A stretch of 64,000 nucleotides of DNA from Pyropia haitanensis (lineage: Eukaryota; Rhodophyta; Bangiophyceae; Bangiales; Bangiaceae): NCBI GenBank assembly GCA_008729055.1, contig SDUX01000002.1, forward strand, positions 6,301,485-6,365,484, in the 5' to 3' direction. Positions 1 to 9,458 of this stretch are shown piece by piece. How positions within the stretch are numbered: position 1 is the first letter of the stretch; each line of letters starts with the position of its first letter. Below the pieces are notes generated by a model. The model was given only the letters and a program-made list of their open reading frames with translations, searched no databases and had not been told where the DNA came from. The position numbers and the translations under genes are program-made.

Positions 1-760
1 CCCGCCGACGTGACGGTGCGGGCGGCGGCGACGGCCGCGGCGGCCGCCGACGACATGTTGCTCTCCCGGCGGGTGTAGAGGTAGCGCGAGCCAAGTGGCG
101 TCGGCACGCCGCCCGCGATGGACAGGAGCGCCCGGGAGCTGCCGCCGCCGCCGGGGCCCAGCGGGCCCCAGCCGACCGCGGGCGGGGAGCTGAGGCTCGA
201 CGCGAGTGGCAGCGTCGGAGCTCCCCCTCCCAGCAGCCCCCGAAGGCGGCCGCTGCCGCCCCAGTCATCGTCCCCGCCGCCGGCCGCCACCCCAAACGCC
301 ACCGCCGACGAGCGCCGCGCCACGCGGGGAGCCCCGCTGGACGTGCCGCCGCCGCCGACGCCACCGCCGCCGCCATCCATCACGTACGCGCTGAGGCGTT
401 CCGAGGTGCGCTGCAGGTGGGACAGGTGCACCGACGGGCTGCCCGGCCCGCCGCCACCGCCGCCACCGCCACCCCCCCCTCCACGGGCGGCCCGGCTGGC
501 GGCCCCCCCCCAGCCCAGACTGCCGCCACTGCCTCGGTCCTCGGCGACTGTCGCGACCGCCGCGGCCGACTGCGTCGGCGGCGGCGGGTGGCCCGCCCGC
601 GGCGGCGTCTGCGACGGCGGCGCAGCCACCCCCGATCGGACGTCCAGCTCGGCCAGCGCCAGCCGCACGTTGCGGACAAAGAGGTCCGCGGCGGTGGCGA
701 GCGCGGCGGTCAGGTCCAGCGGCTCCCGTCCGTCGTCACTGCCCGTCGGGCTCCCGCCCG

Positions 761-792
<32 letters not shown>

Positions 793-1442
793 CCGCCGCC
801 GTCGCCGTCCTTATACTGCCCCTCCCCCCCCTCCCCCGGCGTGTCCCCCCCCCGGCGCGTGTCCCCTTGGTCCGACCCCCCCCCCTGCCCACCGCAGAGG
901 CGCCTCGCCGGGGTCTCCGCTTGCCGCCGTCGCCCCCCCCTCCCCCCCCCGCGTGCCATCCCCCCCCCCTCATCCACCCGCTGAGTGGCCAGGAACGCGT
1001 GCAGCGCGCCCACGTCCTCGGGCGTCATCGCGGCGAGCGCAAGCCGCGCGAGCAGCCGCTCCAGTTGCACCCGCGCCGTCGTCGCCGAGTGGGGGTCCCC
1101 AGCGCCGCCATCGGGCGGCGGCGGCGGGCGCCGCCGCCGCTGGCGGGTGCCCCCCATGGGAGGGGGAGGAAGGGGGTCCCCGGCCTGCGCCGTTGCCGAC
1201 GGCATCGCCTTGGCCGCGGCCGCCGCTGCCGCTCCCGTCGCCGCCGCCGCCGCCGCCGCCGCCGTCGACAAAGCCGCCGGCAATGCGGGCGCCGGCAACG
1301 ATACCGGCACTGTCGCCGCCACCGCCGGCGACGGCGTCACCGACGGCGTCGCCGCCGTAGTGGGTGCGGTGGGCGCGGCGATGGGGTCGGTCGCCGCGGC
1401 CGCCGATGCCGCGTCGGCGGCAGCGGTACGACGGGTATCCAT
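1..1442 (-). CDS. Hypothetical Ala/Gly/Pro-rich protein, C-terminus cut by window edge
   Basis: One frame stays open on the minus strand from an ATG at 1442 to the left edge, about 480 codons without a stop. It begins MDTRRTAAADAASA. Residues 1-95 are Ala/Pro/Thr-rich, followed by a second ATG (residue 96, position 1157) and a basic patch TRQRRRR. A helix-like segment follows, with ARVQLERLLARLALAAM then TPEDVGALHAFL. After a Gly/Arg-rich stretch and a seven-Asp run comes a second helical segment, LFVRNVRLALAELDVRSG. Ordinary non-repetitive pieces such as HLSHLQRTSERLSAYVMDG and GSRYLYTRRESNM appear near the left edge. These well-mixed segments in the one uninterrupted frame are the reason for choosing this strand. 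No known domain is recognised. The start could be the ATG at 1157 instead, and introns cannot be excluded in the G-rich middle. Confidence 0.5.
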
Positions 1443-2611
1443 CCGGCGACGGGAACGTGGGGGCCGGCGGCAGGGGCGGCAGAGGGGGGGCGGGGGGGGG
1501 AGGGGAGGGGCGTGAGACTGCGCCGCGAGCCCCGCGACCGCCCCCGCCACGCCCGGCGGCGGCCAGCCTGGCCCCGCTCAATGGCCGGACGCGCGCGATG
1601 GCCGGCCGACGCGCGCGCGCCGCGTGGCGGGGGGTGCCCGTACCGGGCTGCGGGCGGGGGGGGGGTGCGGGGAGGGGACACCCGTCAGCGGCCTCGGGTG
1701 GAGGACGACGGGGAGTGGAGGGACGGGTGTCGAACGGAGGCCGGCTGGGGAAAGGGGGATGATTGCGTGGGCGGGCGGCGGCGGGAGCGGGGCGACGGGC
1801 GGCACGCACCCGAGGCCGGCGGCGCACCTAGCTTCCTAGGCTAGCGGGGACGGCCGCGGGGGAGGCCGTGGGGGAGGGCGCCGCCGGCGGCGATGGCGGC
1901 TGGTGGCCGCTGCGCCAAGGCGCCGGGTCCGCCGCGGCGGACGGGGGTGGCCGCGGCGCCAACGGGCAGCGCCGGCCGCCCGGCCGGGGGGTGCGCGGAG
2001 GGGCACACGCCGGCCGAGTGGCTGCGGCTCCTCGGCACGCAGTCCGCCGCCTGGCAACCTCGCGGCGGGCTAGCCGCGGGCGGCGGGAAACAGCAGACGA
2101 GTGCTCAAAAGAGAAAAAAAAAAAAAGTGGCGGGGGAGAGGAGCGCGAGGATGCACGCCGCCGCCCCGGCGGGGTGGTGGCGCGGTCCCGCCGCCAGACG
2201 CCGGGGGTGCGGGTGCGGGGGACGCTCAAAAAAACAAAACGGGGCGCCGCCGCCGCCGCGCAGCCGCGCCTGTGCCGCCGTGGCACTCGCGTGGGGCGCC
2301 GCCGGGTGGGGTGGCGCCGCCGCCGCGGCCGCCGGCGACGGCCGCCGGCAGCTGGGCCTGGGCTGCTGTCTGTTGGTGGCGGGCGCCTGCACAACCGCAG
2401 GCCCTCTCCCGGTGTGCCCCTTGAGCGGAGGGTATGCGGCTGAAGTGGTGGCGGGGGGGGAGGGTCTGCGGGGCTCTTCAGCCGCTGGCTGAGGGGGGGG
2501 AGGGGGGCGCGCGGCTGGCGTGGTCGGCGTTGCATCATCGTCGGCAGTTTTGTGAGGAGCGGTGTGGTGGAGCCTCGTCAGCACGGCAGATCAGATGCAA
2601 TTGTTCCTTGT
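1443..2611. other. GC-rich spacer without a supported gene
   Basis: All frames here are triplet-repeat shadows or carry no recognisable domain. It holds an A-run at about 2115-2126, a short A-run near 2227, and, at its right end, a 17-base sequence (2600-2616) found again at 30654. It probably contains the 5' region of the minus-strand gene ending at the left edge. Confidence 0.4.
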
Positions 2612-3544
2612 TCATCCCGAGAAGACAATTACGATTCCCCCGCGGCGCGGCGCGGATCCCTCCATCTCGGCGCAAAACGAGATTCCATCCATATCTGCTG
2701 CCGCGCCGCGTGCGGATCCGCGGTGGCGCCGGCGACGGCCGGGTGGGGAACCTGTCTCGCCGCCTCTCTGCAGACGGCCGGCCCCCTCCAACGACCAAGC
2801 CGGCCGGCCGACGGGGCGGGGCGTGCCAGGTGGCGGTCGCGTCCGCCGCGACGGTTGCTGGCCACACAAGCGGGGTGGGGGCAGGGGGGGGAAACGAGCT
2901 GCGGCGCCGGCCCGATGGCCGTCTGCCGCGGTCGTGGTGCCGCCCCGTGGCGTCGCGCGCGGCGCCGCAGCGCTCCCTCGGTCACGGCCGACGCTCTCAC
3001 GGTGACGACGGCCGACGGGGCGGGGGTGGGGCTGCTCGAACGGCCCCCCAGCGACGCCTCGCCGTCGCTGACACTCTGCCCACCCCTCTCTGCGGCGGCC
3101 CCGCCCCAGTCGCGTCTGGTCAGCCCCACTGCCGCGTGCCATCCCGCGACGCGCGGGCGCCTCTGCACGGTCTGGCGACCGCGGCGCCAAAGCGGCGGTA
3201 GCCGTGGTGGTCGCGGTGACCAGCGGCTGGTCACGCGGCTCGCCGTCGACGAGTCGCTCCACGCAGCCGCGGCCGTCAACCAGCACCCACCCATCCATCC
3301 GCGGCCATGACACCGCGCGGGCCGCCGCTCGTTCCAGCATGACTCTCCGCGCCACCGTCTTGGCCGATACCCAGCGCGTGTGGCTCTCCGTGTACGACGT
3401 CGCGGCCACTGCCAAGCTCGCCGGCGCCGCGTGCCACCTCGACGGTAGCGCACGCGTGCCGGCCAGGGAGACGGACGGTCCGCGATGCTTCGCAGCGGGC
3501 AAGCGACTGGTGCTGCTCACCGCTGGCGTTGACGGATTCACCAC
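2612..3544 (-). CDS. Possible hypothetical protein (weak)
   Basis: A 310-codon frame is open here on the minus strand and its amino-acid mix is more balanced than the surrounding triplet-repeat frames, for example WVLVDGRGCVERLVDGEP and GISFCAEMEGSAPRRGG near the C-terminus. The outermost start is a GTG at 3544; the best ATG is at 3340 (MLERAAARAV). No domain is recognised, and a plus-strand frame over 3339-3698 (MTLRATVLADTQRVWLSV) competes with it. In GC-rich DNA open frames of this length arise by chance, so this is only a candidate. Confidence 0.2.
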   Translation of the reverse strand: MVNPSTPAVSSTSRLPAAKHRGPSVSLAGTRALPSRWHAAPASLAVAATSYTESHTRWVSAKTVARRVMLERAAARAVSWPRMDGWVLVDGRGCVERLVDGEPRDQPLVTATTTATAALAPRSPDRAEAPARRGMARGSGADQTRLGRGRRREGWAECQRRRGVAGGPFEQPHPRPVGRRHRESVGRDRGSAAAPRATPRGGTTTAADGHRAGAAARFPPLPPPRLCGQQPSRRTRPPPGTPRPVGRPAWSLEGAGRLQRGGETGSPPGRRRRHRGSARGAAADMDGISFCAEMEGSAPRRGGIVIVFSG

Positions 3545-3548
3545 ACCA

Positions 3549-3628
3549 GCACGACCACCAGGACGCGCAGCACGACCACCAGAATGCGCAGCACGACCAC
3601 TAGAATGCGCAGCACAACCACCAGGAGG
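3549..3628. repeat. 21-bp tandem repeat, about 3.8 copies
   Basis: Units start at 3549, 3570, 3591 and 3612 and share the core AGCACGACCACCAGAATGCG with one or two changes per copy. A 21-bp unit keeps the reading frame, so both strands translate as seven-residue repeats (for example VVVLRIL on minus), which explains open frames across it without requiring a gene. Confidence 0.85.
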
Positions 3629-5243
3629 TCAAGACCGAGTACAAAGGATGACGTCGGGGGAACAGCAGACATGCAGAAGTGCAATCGAACAAACGTGAGA
3701 CTAGGACCAAGAGTCGTCAAGGCGGAACGGAAGAAAGGGGGTAAAAACAACATCAGCACGGCCCCCAGTGAGAGACAAAAGCCAGCCGACACCTTGAAAA
3801 ACTTCTTACCGCACCCACAAGACAGAGAGGTTCTTGTTGAGCATCTCCACCACACGCGGGGGGGCACATGCTCAGTATGGCTGCAGACCGAGCGAGGGCA
3901 GAAGCCCACGAGCGTGCCACGCCATGTGAACACACCTCCCCATTAGCGGCAGTACGAGTCAGCCAGCTGGAACGCCCCAACGTAAGAGACAACGCCCTGG
4001 GGAGGTGCTTGCGGCCGCCCCCTCATAAACGAGCAACAGAAGAAACACCACGATACGGTAGTGCAGCAGTGGACAGAAGAACACCCGGGTCAAGGTGAGC
4101 CTCACATCATCCTGGTGACGCTAGGCATTGTGACGAATTCGCGCGTGAGCAAGATATTCGAAGCAAACGTCTGTCCGAGTAACCGTTCGTGACGCTCGGT
4201 GACCACCATGCCCTTCATCGCCGAGATATATACTCGCGCTCACCTCTAACGTCTGCCTCACAGTCACACCGTCACGTGCACGCCCGTGCGCTTGACTATC
4301 AAAAAGGCCTTCGCAGCGCACGTGGACACAGCCGCCATTGTGAGTATCAGCGACAAAGTCGGCGCAAGATTGTCCATGGCCAGAGCCAATGCCAGGCGGA
4401 CGTGATGCCTGTGCGAGGATGCCTTCCAACACAAGAGAATGCCTGCATGACAAGGACAGTCAGGCATGGCATTCCCACCATCCGCCGCTTGGTCGCAGCA
4501 CACAGGTTCTTTCGCTCCGCCGCATCGACGTGATGCTCAGGGACGTGCTCACCCGTCAGGGACGTGCACACCCGAAGCCGCTCGCCGCGTGGATGACTCG
4601 TCAGAGCGCCACGCGCCCCAGCGGTCCAGCACGACGCGGAGACCAATGAACGTGGCGCTTACACATGGGCATGTAGCCGCGTGGACGTACGGAGCTCACA
4701 AAAGGGTCCTCGCAACGGGGCTGAACGGGACGGGCAATGTCACTCACTCATGAGCGCGAGGAGGTACGGGCGAATAACGCAACCGAGGGCCGGAGGACAA
4801 AGGGCAACAGATGACAACGAACACGTCACATTATGTGACGGGACACGCAACAGGAACAGGAACTAAGGTGCAGTCAACAGCAACGGTCTCGGATATCAAC
4901 AAGGGACCGGCACAAAGGGCACGGGCCCCGCTCGCGCGTGCACCCGGCATCATCGACAGTACGCAGCTCTTGTAGACGTTACGAGCAAGGAGACCAACTC
5001 GTCGCCAACAATTTCAAGGCAATCCAGGCTCTACACGCCGCACCGAGGCAGGCGCTCATGAGCAAGGACGGGAGAGCACAGAGGGCACCAGCCGACGTGC
5101 GTCTCAAGAGGTACCGCGTGCCGTCTCGTATGAGGGGGCAACAGGACCTCAGCGGGGGCCGGGGCAGGGCGGGCTCGCGACTTCTTGCCTTCACAGGCAG
5201 GCAGTGGTTGCGTCACACGTGCTTCGGCCACCAACTTGATGGC
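3629..5243. other. Lower-GC spacer, no gene seen
   Basis: Base composition drops clearly compared with the flanking genes, codon-like periodicity is absent, and frames are short with no family resemblance on either strand. It lies downstream of the RRM gene and probably contains its 3' UTR. No RNA gene was recognised. Confidence 0.5.
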
Positions 5244-5698
5244 TCAGCGCTGGCGGGACGAGGCCATGTCCACGCGCACCTGGCGCCCGTCCACGTCCAT
5301 GCCGTTCATCTTGGCGATCGCCGCCGAGGCCAGGTCCGGGGAGGAGAAGGTCACGAAGCCAAAGCCACTACGAGTACAAACCATGAAACGACACGAGGAT
5401 GAGGGACACAACGCCAAGAGTGCACGGTCATGTCAGCACATGCGCCAGCACGCATGTGGACGCACATTCAAAAATGGTATGAACAAACAAGCACGCCAGC
5501 ACACACGCACACCCACAACAAATAAATGCTGCGCAAAGAAACATACCGGCTGCGGCCAGTCTCGCGGTCAAGGATGACCTTGGAGTCCAGGACAGACCCC
5601 GGCACACCCGCGCCGTCCTCAAAGGCCACGCGCATCGACTCGTCCGTCGTGTTCCACGACAGGTTGCCCACGAACAGGCGGCACCCCGGGTCAGACAT
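5244..5698 (-). CDS. Single-RRM RNA-binding protein, two exons
   Basis: Exon 1 is 5698-5547 and exon 2 is 5367-5244, separated by a 179-nt intron (donor GTATGT, acceptor TAG). The join is in phase and gives a 91-residue protein that is essentially one RNA-recognition motif. RNP2 is LFVGNL at residues 8-13. RNP1 is RGFGFVTF at residues 51-58, rebuilt exactly across the splice junction, which confirms the exon model. The C-terminal half reads [19 protein letters not shown], the usual RRM beta4 region. There is no glycine-rich tail, so it resembles the short RRM-only relatives of glycine-rich RNA-binding proteins. The expected role is single-stranded RNA binding in nucleus, cytoplasm or plastid; no transit peptide is visible. 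A TATA-like element lies about 145 nt upstream of the ATG. Confidence 0.9.
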
Positions 5699-5842
5699 GA
5701 TGAGAGGGGGGGGGGGGGTGCGAGAAAGGACAGAGAGGGCAAAGGGAGGAGAGAGGGCGACAACAACGGAGAAAGAGACGGGCGGGTTGACGTTGGCGTT
5801 GGTAACGACGGGCGCCCGTGCCGAAAGCGAGCGAGTGCGGAT

Positions 5843-5850
5843 CTTTTTAT
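5843..5850 (-). promoter_or_regulatory. TATA-like box of the RRM gene
   Basis: On the minus strand the sequence is ATAAAAAG, about 145 nt upstream of the RRM start codon at 5698. With usual TATA spacing transcription would start near 5815, leaving a 5' UTR of roughly 115 nt. It is one of few such elements in this GC-rich window. Confidence 0.45.
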
Positions 5851-5851
5851 G

Positions 5852-7235
5852 CCCTTCGGTTGCCCGCGCACGCACACGCCCCAACCGGCGGCCGAGGTGT
5901 GGCCGACCGGGCCAAGCCCCCCCCCCCCCCCCCCCCTCAGCAACCCGCAAGCCCACGCAAATCACACGGGGGATTGCTGGCACACCGCGAACACCCGTGC
6001 AGGAGCCCCAGACGCCACATCACGACAAACCCCCCCCCACCCCCCCCCTCCGCGTTGCATCCCCCCCACTGGAAGGGCACACTCGACCAGTCTCCCGCCG
6101 GCGGCCCCCCCCCCCCCACGTGCTGTCCTGGCCAGCCCCGGCGCAACGGCGACGGCGTGCCGGCCAGCGCGGCGGGCGCGTCGGCCGTCGGAGACCGGTG
6201 ACACAACAAAAAAATCGCATGGACTCCTACACACGGCCACAGGCGAACGGGTGGCGTGGGAGGGCCCGTGGCGGCTGCGCACGCCGACTGGCGCCGCCGG
6301 TGGCCGTATTGGGAGCACGTGTGCCCAAAGTAGTCCCAGTGACATCCAAGACTCTGTTTGTCTCACAGTTGAGCGGAACACTCGCATCGCAATAGAATTG
6401 TTTGCCTGTGTCATGATTACATTGATCTCAAATGAACAATTACCACATGGAGTACCAGACACTGTCGGTACTCCCGAGTCCCACCTCCGAGATGTCCCCT
6501 CGCCACCGATAAAGGACGGCAAGACGAAAGGCGGCGGTCGCTGTGGGGCTGCTGGAGCAGAGCGTACGTGCAGTAGAAAAAAAGACGATTGCGCACCGAA
6601 GCGGCCAGCTGGGGTCCATCTGTGGCGCGCCAGAGAGGCAGCATCCCCAGCCAGTTCCGATACAAGCGGACGAGCCAGACGAGAGGGACCAACAAACAGC
6701 TCGTCAAATCACAAGGGACGGAGACAGCAGGCAGAACAGATGCGGAAGACTTCCTGCTAAGTTTCGGTATCGAAGACCTGGTGGTCTTTGGACGTCGCAC
6801 CCCAGGGGCACTGGACGAACTGCGACCTCCGCAGGACACCTGCGTGGTGTGCTATGAGGGGTCCGGCCCGCCGCCCTCCCTATTGTAGACCCATGGCAGT
6901 GACATCAATGACGTGCTGGCCATTGTCCACACGAGCGGCACCGCGTCGCAGACCACCTCGCCTCGCGCTCCCGCGTCACACGGCGGTAGCAGCGACGGCG
7001 AGTGGGCGGGGCAGCGGTGGCGACGGCGGCGACGAGACCCCGGCGGACCACGGTGTCCACTCGCTGCTGTCCGACGCACGCCAGAGCGATCGCCGCCCAA
7101 TGCGTTCCTTTTCTTTCGTGTCTTTTCTTCTCTCATTGTGCGTCGCACCTCCACTACTCCCTTCCGACAGGGCGCCAAACGCCGCCTGCTCATCAGCCTC
7201 CGCCCCCGCCCAGCCCTCCCGTCCTCCCCCCACCC
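5852..7235. other. Spacer between RRM gene and LPMO-like gene
   Basis: It contains long C-runs (for example 5917-5936), then a lower-GC stretch from about 6210 to 6900. A plus-strand frame of 99 codons (6589-6888) has a balanced ending with a CVVCYE motif like the first cysteine pair of a RING finger, but no downstream ligands follow, so it is not called. The right end holds the 3' region of the minus-strand LPMO-like gene. Confidence 0.4.
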
Positions 7236-9458
7236 TCACCGATAAAACCGCAGGTGCCACGTCCGCTCCAGCGCGCGCCCCTTAATCCCCACCACCCGCA
7301 CGCGCACGGTCACCGGCCCCTCCCCCCCCCACCGCCCGCGCCCCCGCCACACAAACACGCGCCCCTGCTTGTCCCCCGCGATCGTGTACGGGTGCGCCCG
7401 CTCCACCCGCACCCGCCGCCCCTCGACGTACCACTCGACCGCACGGATGTCCCCCGACACGACCGCCGACAGGCTTACCCCCCCGCCGCCCCGCGGCAGC
7501 TGCAGCGGCGGCGGCCGGGACGGCAAGAGCCGCCACACCGGATGGGCAGAGGGGGGGTGGAGGAGGGAGATGCCGGCCAGCCGCAGCGGCGCGCCGACCG
7601 TGACCGACGCGAAGGGGTTGAAGCGGGGCGCCCGCGGCGCGCGCCGGCGCTGCGCAATGGGCGCAACCGGCCGGAGGCCGGCAACGTCAAAGCCGGGGCG
7701 GAAGAGGGAGGCGGGCACGGGGGCGGGGTGCCGGCCGTCGGTAAACTCGTCAGGCTGTCGGGTTTGGGGGAAGGGGTGTGCGCGTGCCACCAACCACACA
7801 CAGCGAGGGAGGGGAAGGGCGGGGGAGGTGGGGGGAGGGGGGACACGTAGAGCGAGCGCCCGGCGGTCAGCAGCTGTGCGGTGGGCCCCCGCCGCCAGAG
7901 GAGGCGGACGACGAGCCACTAAAAAACGCCACGGGTGGCGTGGCGTGGTGGTCCAGGGTGCCCCCGCCAGAGTCCCCCGACCGTCCTCGACCTCCCCTCC
8001 AAGCGCCGTATCAGCCACCCAGCTCAGCCACTGCCCCCGCCGTCCAGGGACGCCACTGCCTGCTCGCTACTGTCCTCAGCGACCCCTCGAGCCCGCCGTT
8101 CCAGCGTCCTCCCATCCCCTCCACGCGACTCCCCCCAAGACCAGCTCGCTGCGCACGTACCTTGAGGCGCCCCCCCTGGAAGCCCTTGCACGGCTCCCGC
8201 CAGCACGTGCCGACCCGGTTCACCGACGCGCGACAGCTGTCGTGGAACTCGCCTCGCCCCGGCGCCCACGTGGGCGTGAACGACCCCGCCTGGCGCACCC
8301 CCCCCCGCACCCGCACCCGTGCGCAGTCGTAGTAGTCCCCATACTCGCTGTGGTGATCGCCAACGTACCCGCCGTACCACACAAACCCGAGCACGTACTC
8401 GCCGTCGGGGAGGTGCGGCGGGATGCGGAGGCCCCCCCGGTACGCGGTGCCCCGCCGGTCCTCCGCGCAGTCGCGCCAGTACTCGGCCGAGCCGGGCGTG
8501 CAGCGGAACTCCCCCGACGACCAGCAGGCGTAGTGGAAGGCCGCGCGGGCGTGGTAGACCTTGGACGAGGCCGCCCAGAGGGGGACGAGCGACCACCGCA
8601 CAAAGCCGCCGTCGTGGTTGTTGCGGCTATAGCGGACGTGCAGCCACGCGCCTCGGGCGGTGGTGGTGACGGGCGGGTTGGCGAGCAGGTGCTGCCAGGG
8701 GCAGGGGCCGCCGCTGGGATACCGGGCAATGGAATTTTACGGGGCGGAAGAGGGGTGGAAAGGTGGCGACAGGGAAGGGGGGAAACGGATGAGTAGACCA
8801 GACGGGGTCCAATCAAGAGCGGACGGAGGGCAGGAGCGGGGAGGAAGGTGGGGAGGGAGTGGCACGAGGAAGCGGAATGGATACACGGGCAGGATTCGGT
8901 GCGGGAACAGATGGGGATCACACCGGCGGGCATCGTGTCAGAAACAGAGGCCTGGGACAGCATCGTCACTGGGGAGGGAAGACAGCCAATCAAGTCACCA
9001 GTCGACAGACACTGACAGCTGCGTCGCCGCACCGGCAGCCCGTCTTCCTCCTCGCTGCCCCCTCTCTCCGTTTGCCGACCCTCCCCCTTCTTGGGGTACC
9101 CTCGCATCCTCTCTCGCCCTCTCTACCCCTCTCTTCCCCCCCCGGTCACCCCCCTCTCCTTCCAAGCGTACCAGTTCTTGGAAAAATTGGGCGGCCCGCC
9201 GACGCGGCAGACCTTGTCATTCGAGATGGGCGGCGGGACGGTGAGGAAGGAGTGCGCCGCGGCGGGGCGGGCGCCGATGCCACCGCCGAGCGCCGCCACC
9301 ACCGCCGCTGCGACTGCCGCCACCACTGCCGCGGCGGTGGTCGTCACGCAGCGGCGGCGGCGGCGGCGGTGACGGCGCGGCGTCGGAACCCGCGGCGGGG
9401 AGGGCGGGGCGGCGGCGCTGGCGGCGGCGGTCGGGAGCAGCGGCCGTGGCACCGCCAT
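7236..9458 (-). CDS. Secreted LPMO-like protein (candidate copper His-brace), three exons
   Basis: Exons are 9458-9172, 8713-8161 and 7754-7236. All junctions are GT-AG (donors GTACGC and GTACGT) and join in phase to a 452-residue protein. Residues 1-68 form an Arg-rich start plus an Ala/Val signal sequence ending GARPAAA, so the predicted mature protein begins with His69 (HSFLTVPPPISN). An N-terminal histidine after signal cleavage is the hallmark of lytic polysaccharide monooxygenases, whose copper is held by that His and a second one. The first splice rebuilds NFSKNCGGPCPW. A candidate second His is His129 in NNHDGGFVRW. Conserved-looking motifs follow: IPPHLPDGEYVLGFVWYGG and GDYYDCARVRV, plus many cysteines. 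The last exon ends in a beta-rich, Ig-like module (SGDIRAVEWYVEGRRVRVER). The likely role is extracellular oxidative attack on polysaccharide or cell-wall remodelling; the family subclass is not identified. Confidence 0.75.

Noticed and set aside
3549..3628. CRISPR-like array
   Set aside because: The units are directly adjacent without spacers; it is a plain tandem repeat in eukaryotic DNA.
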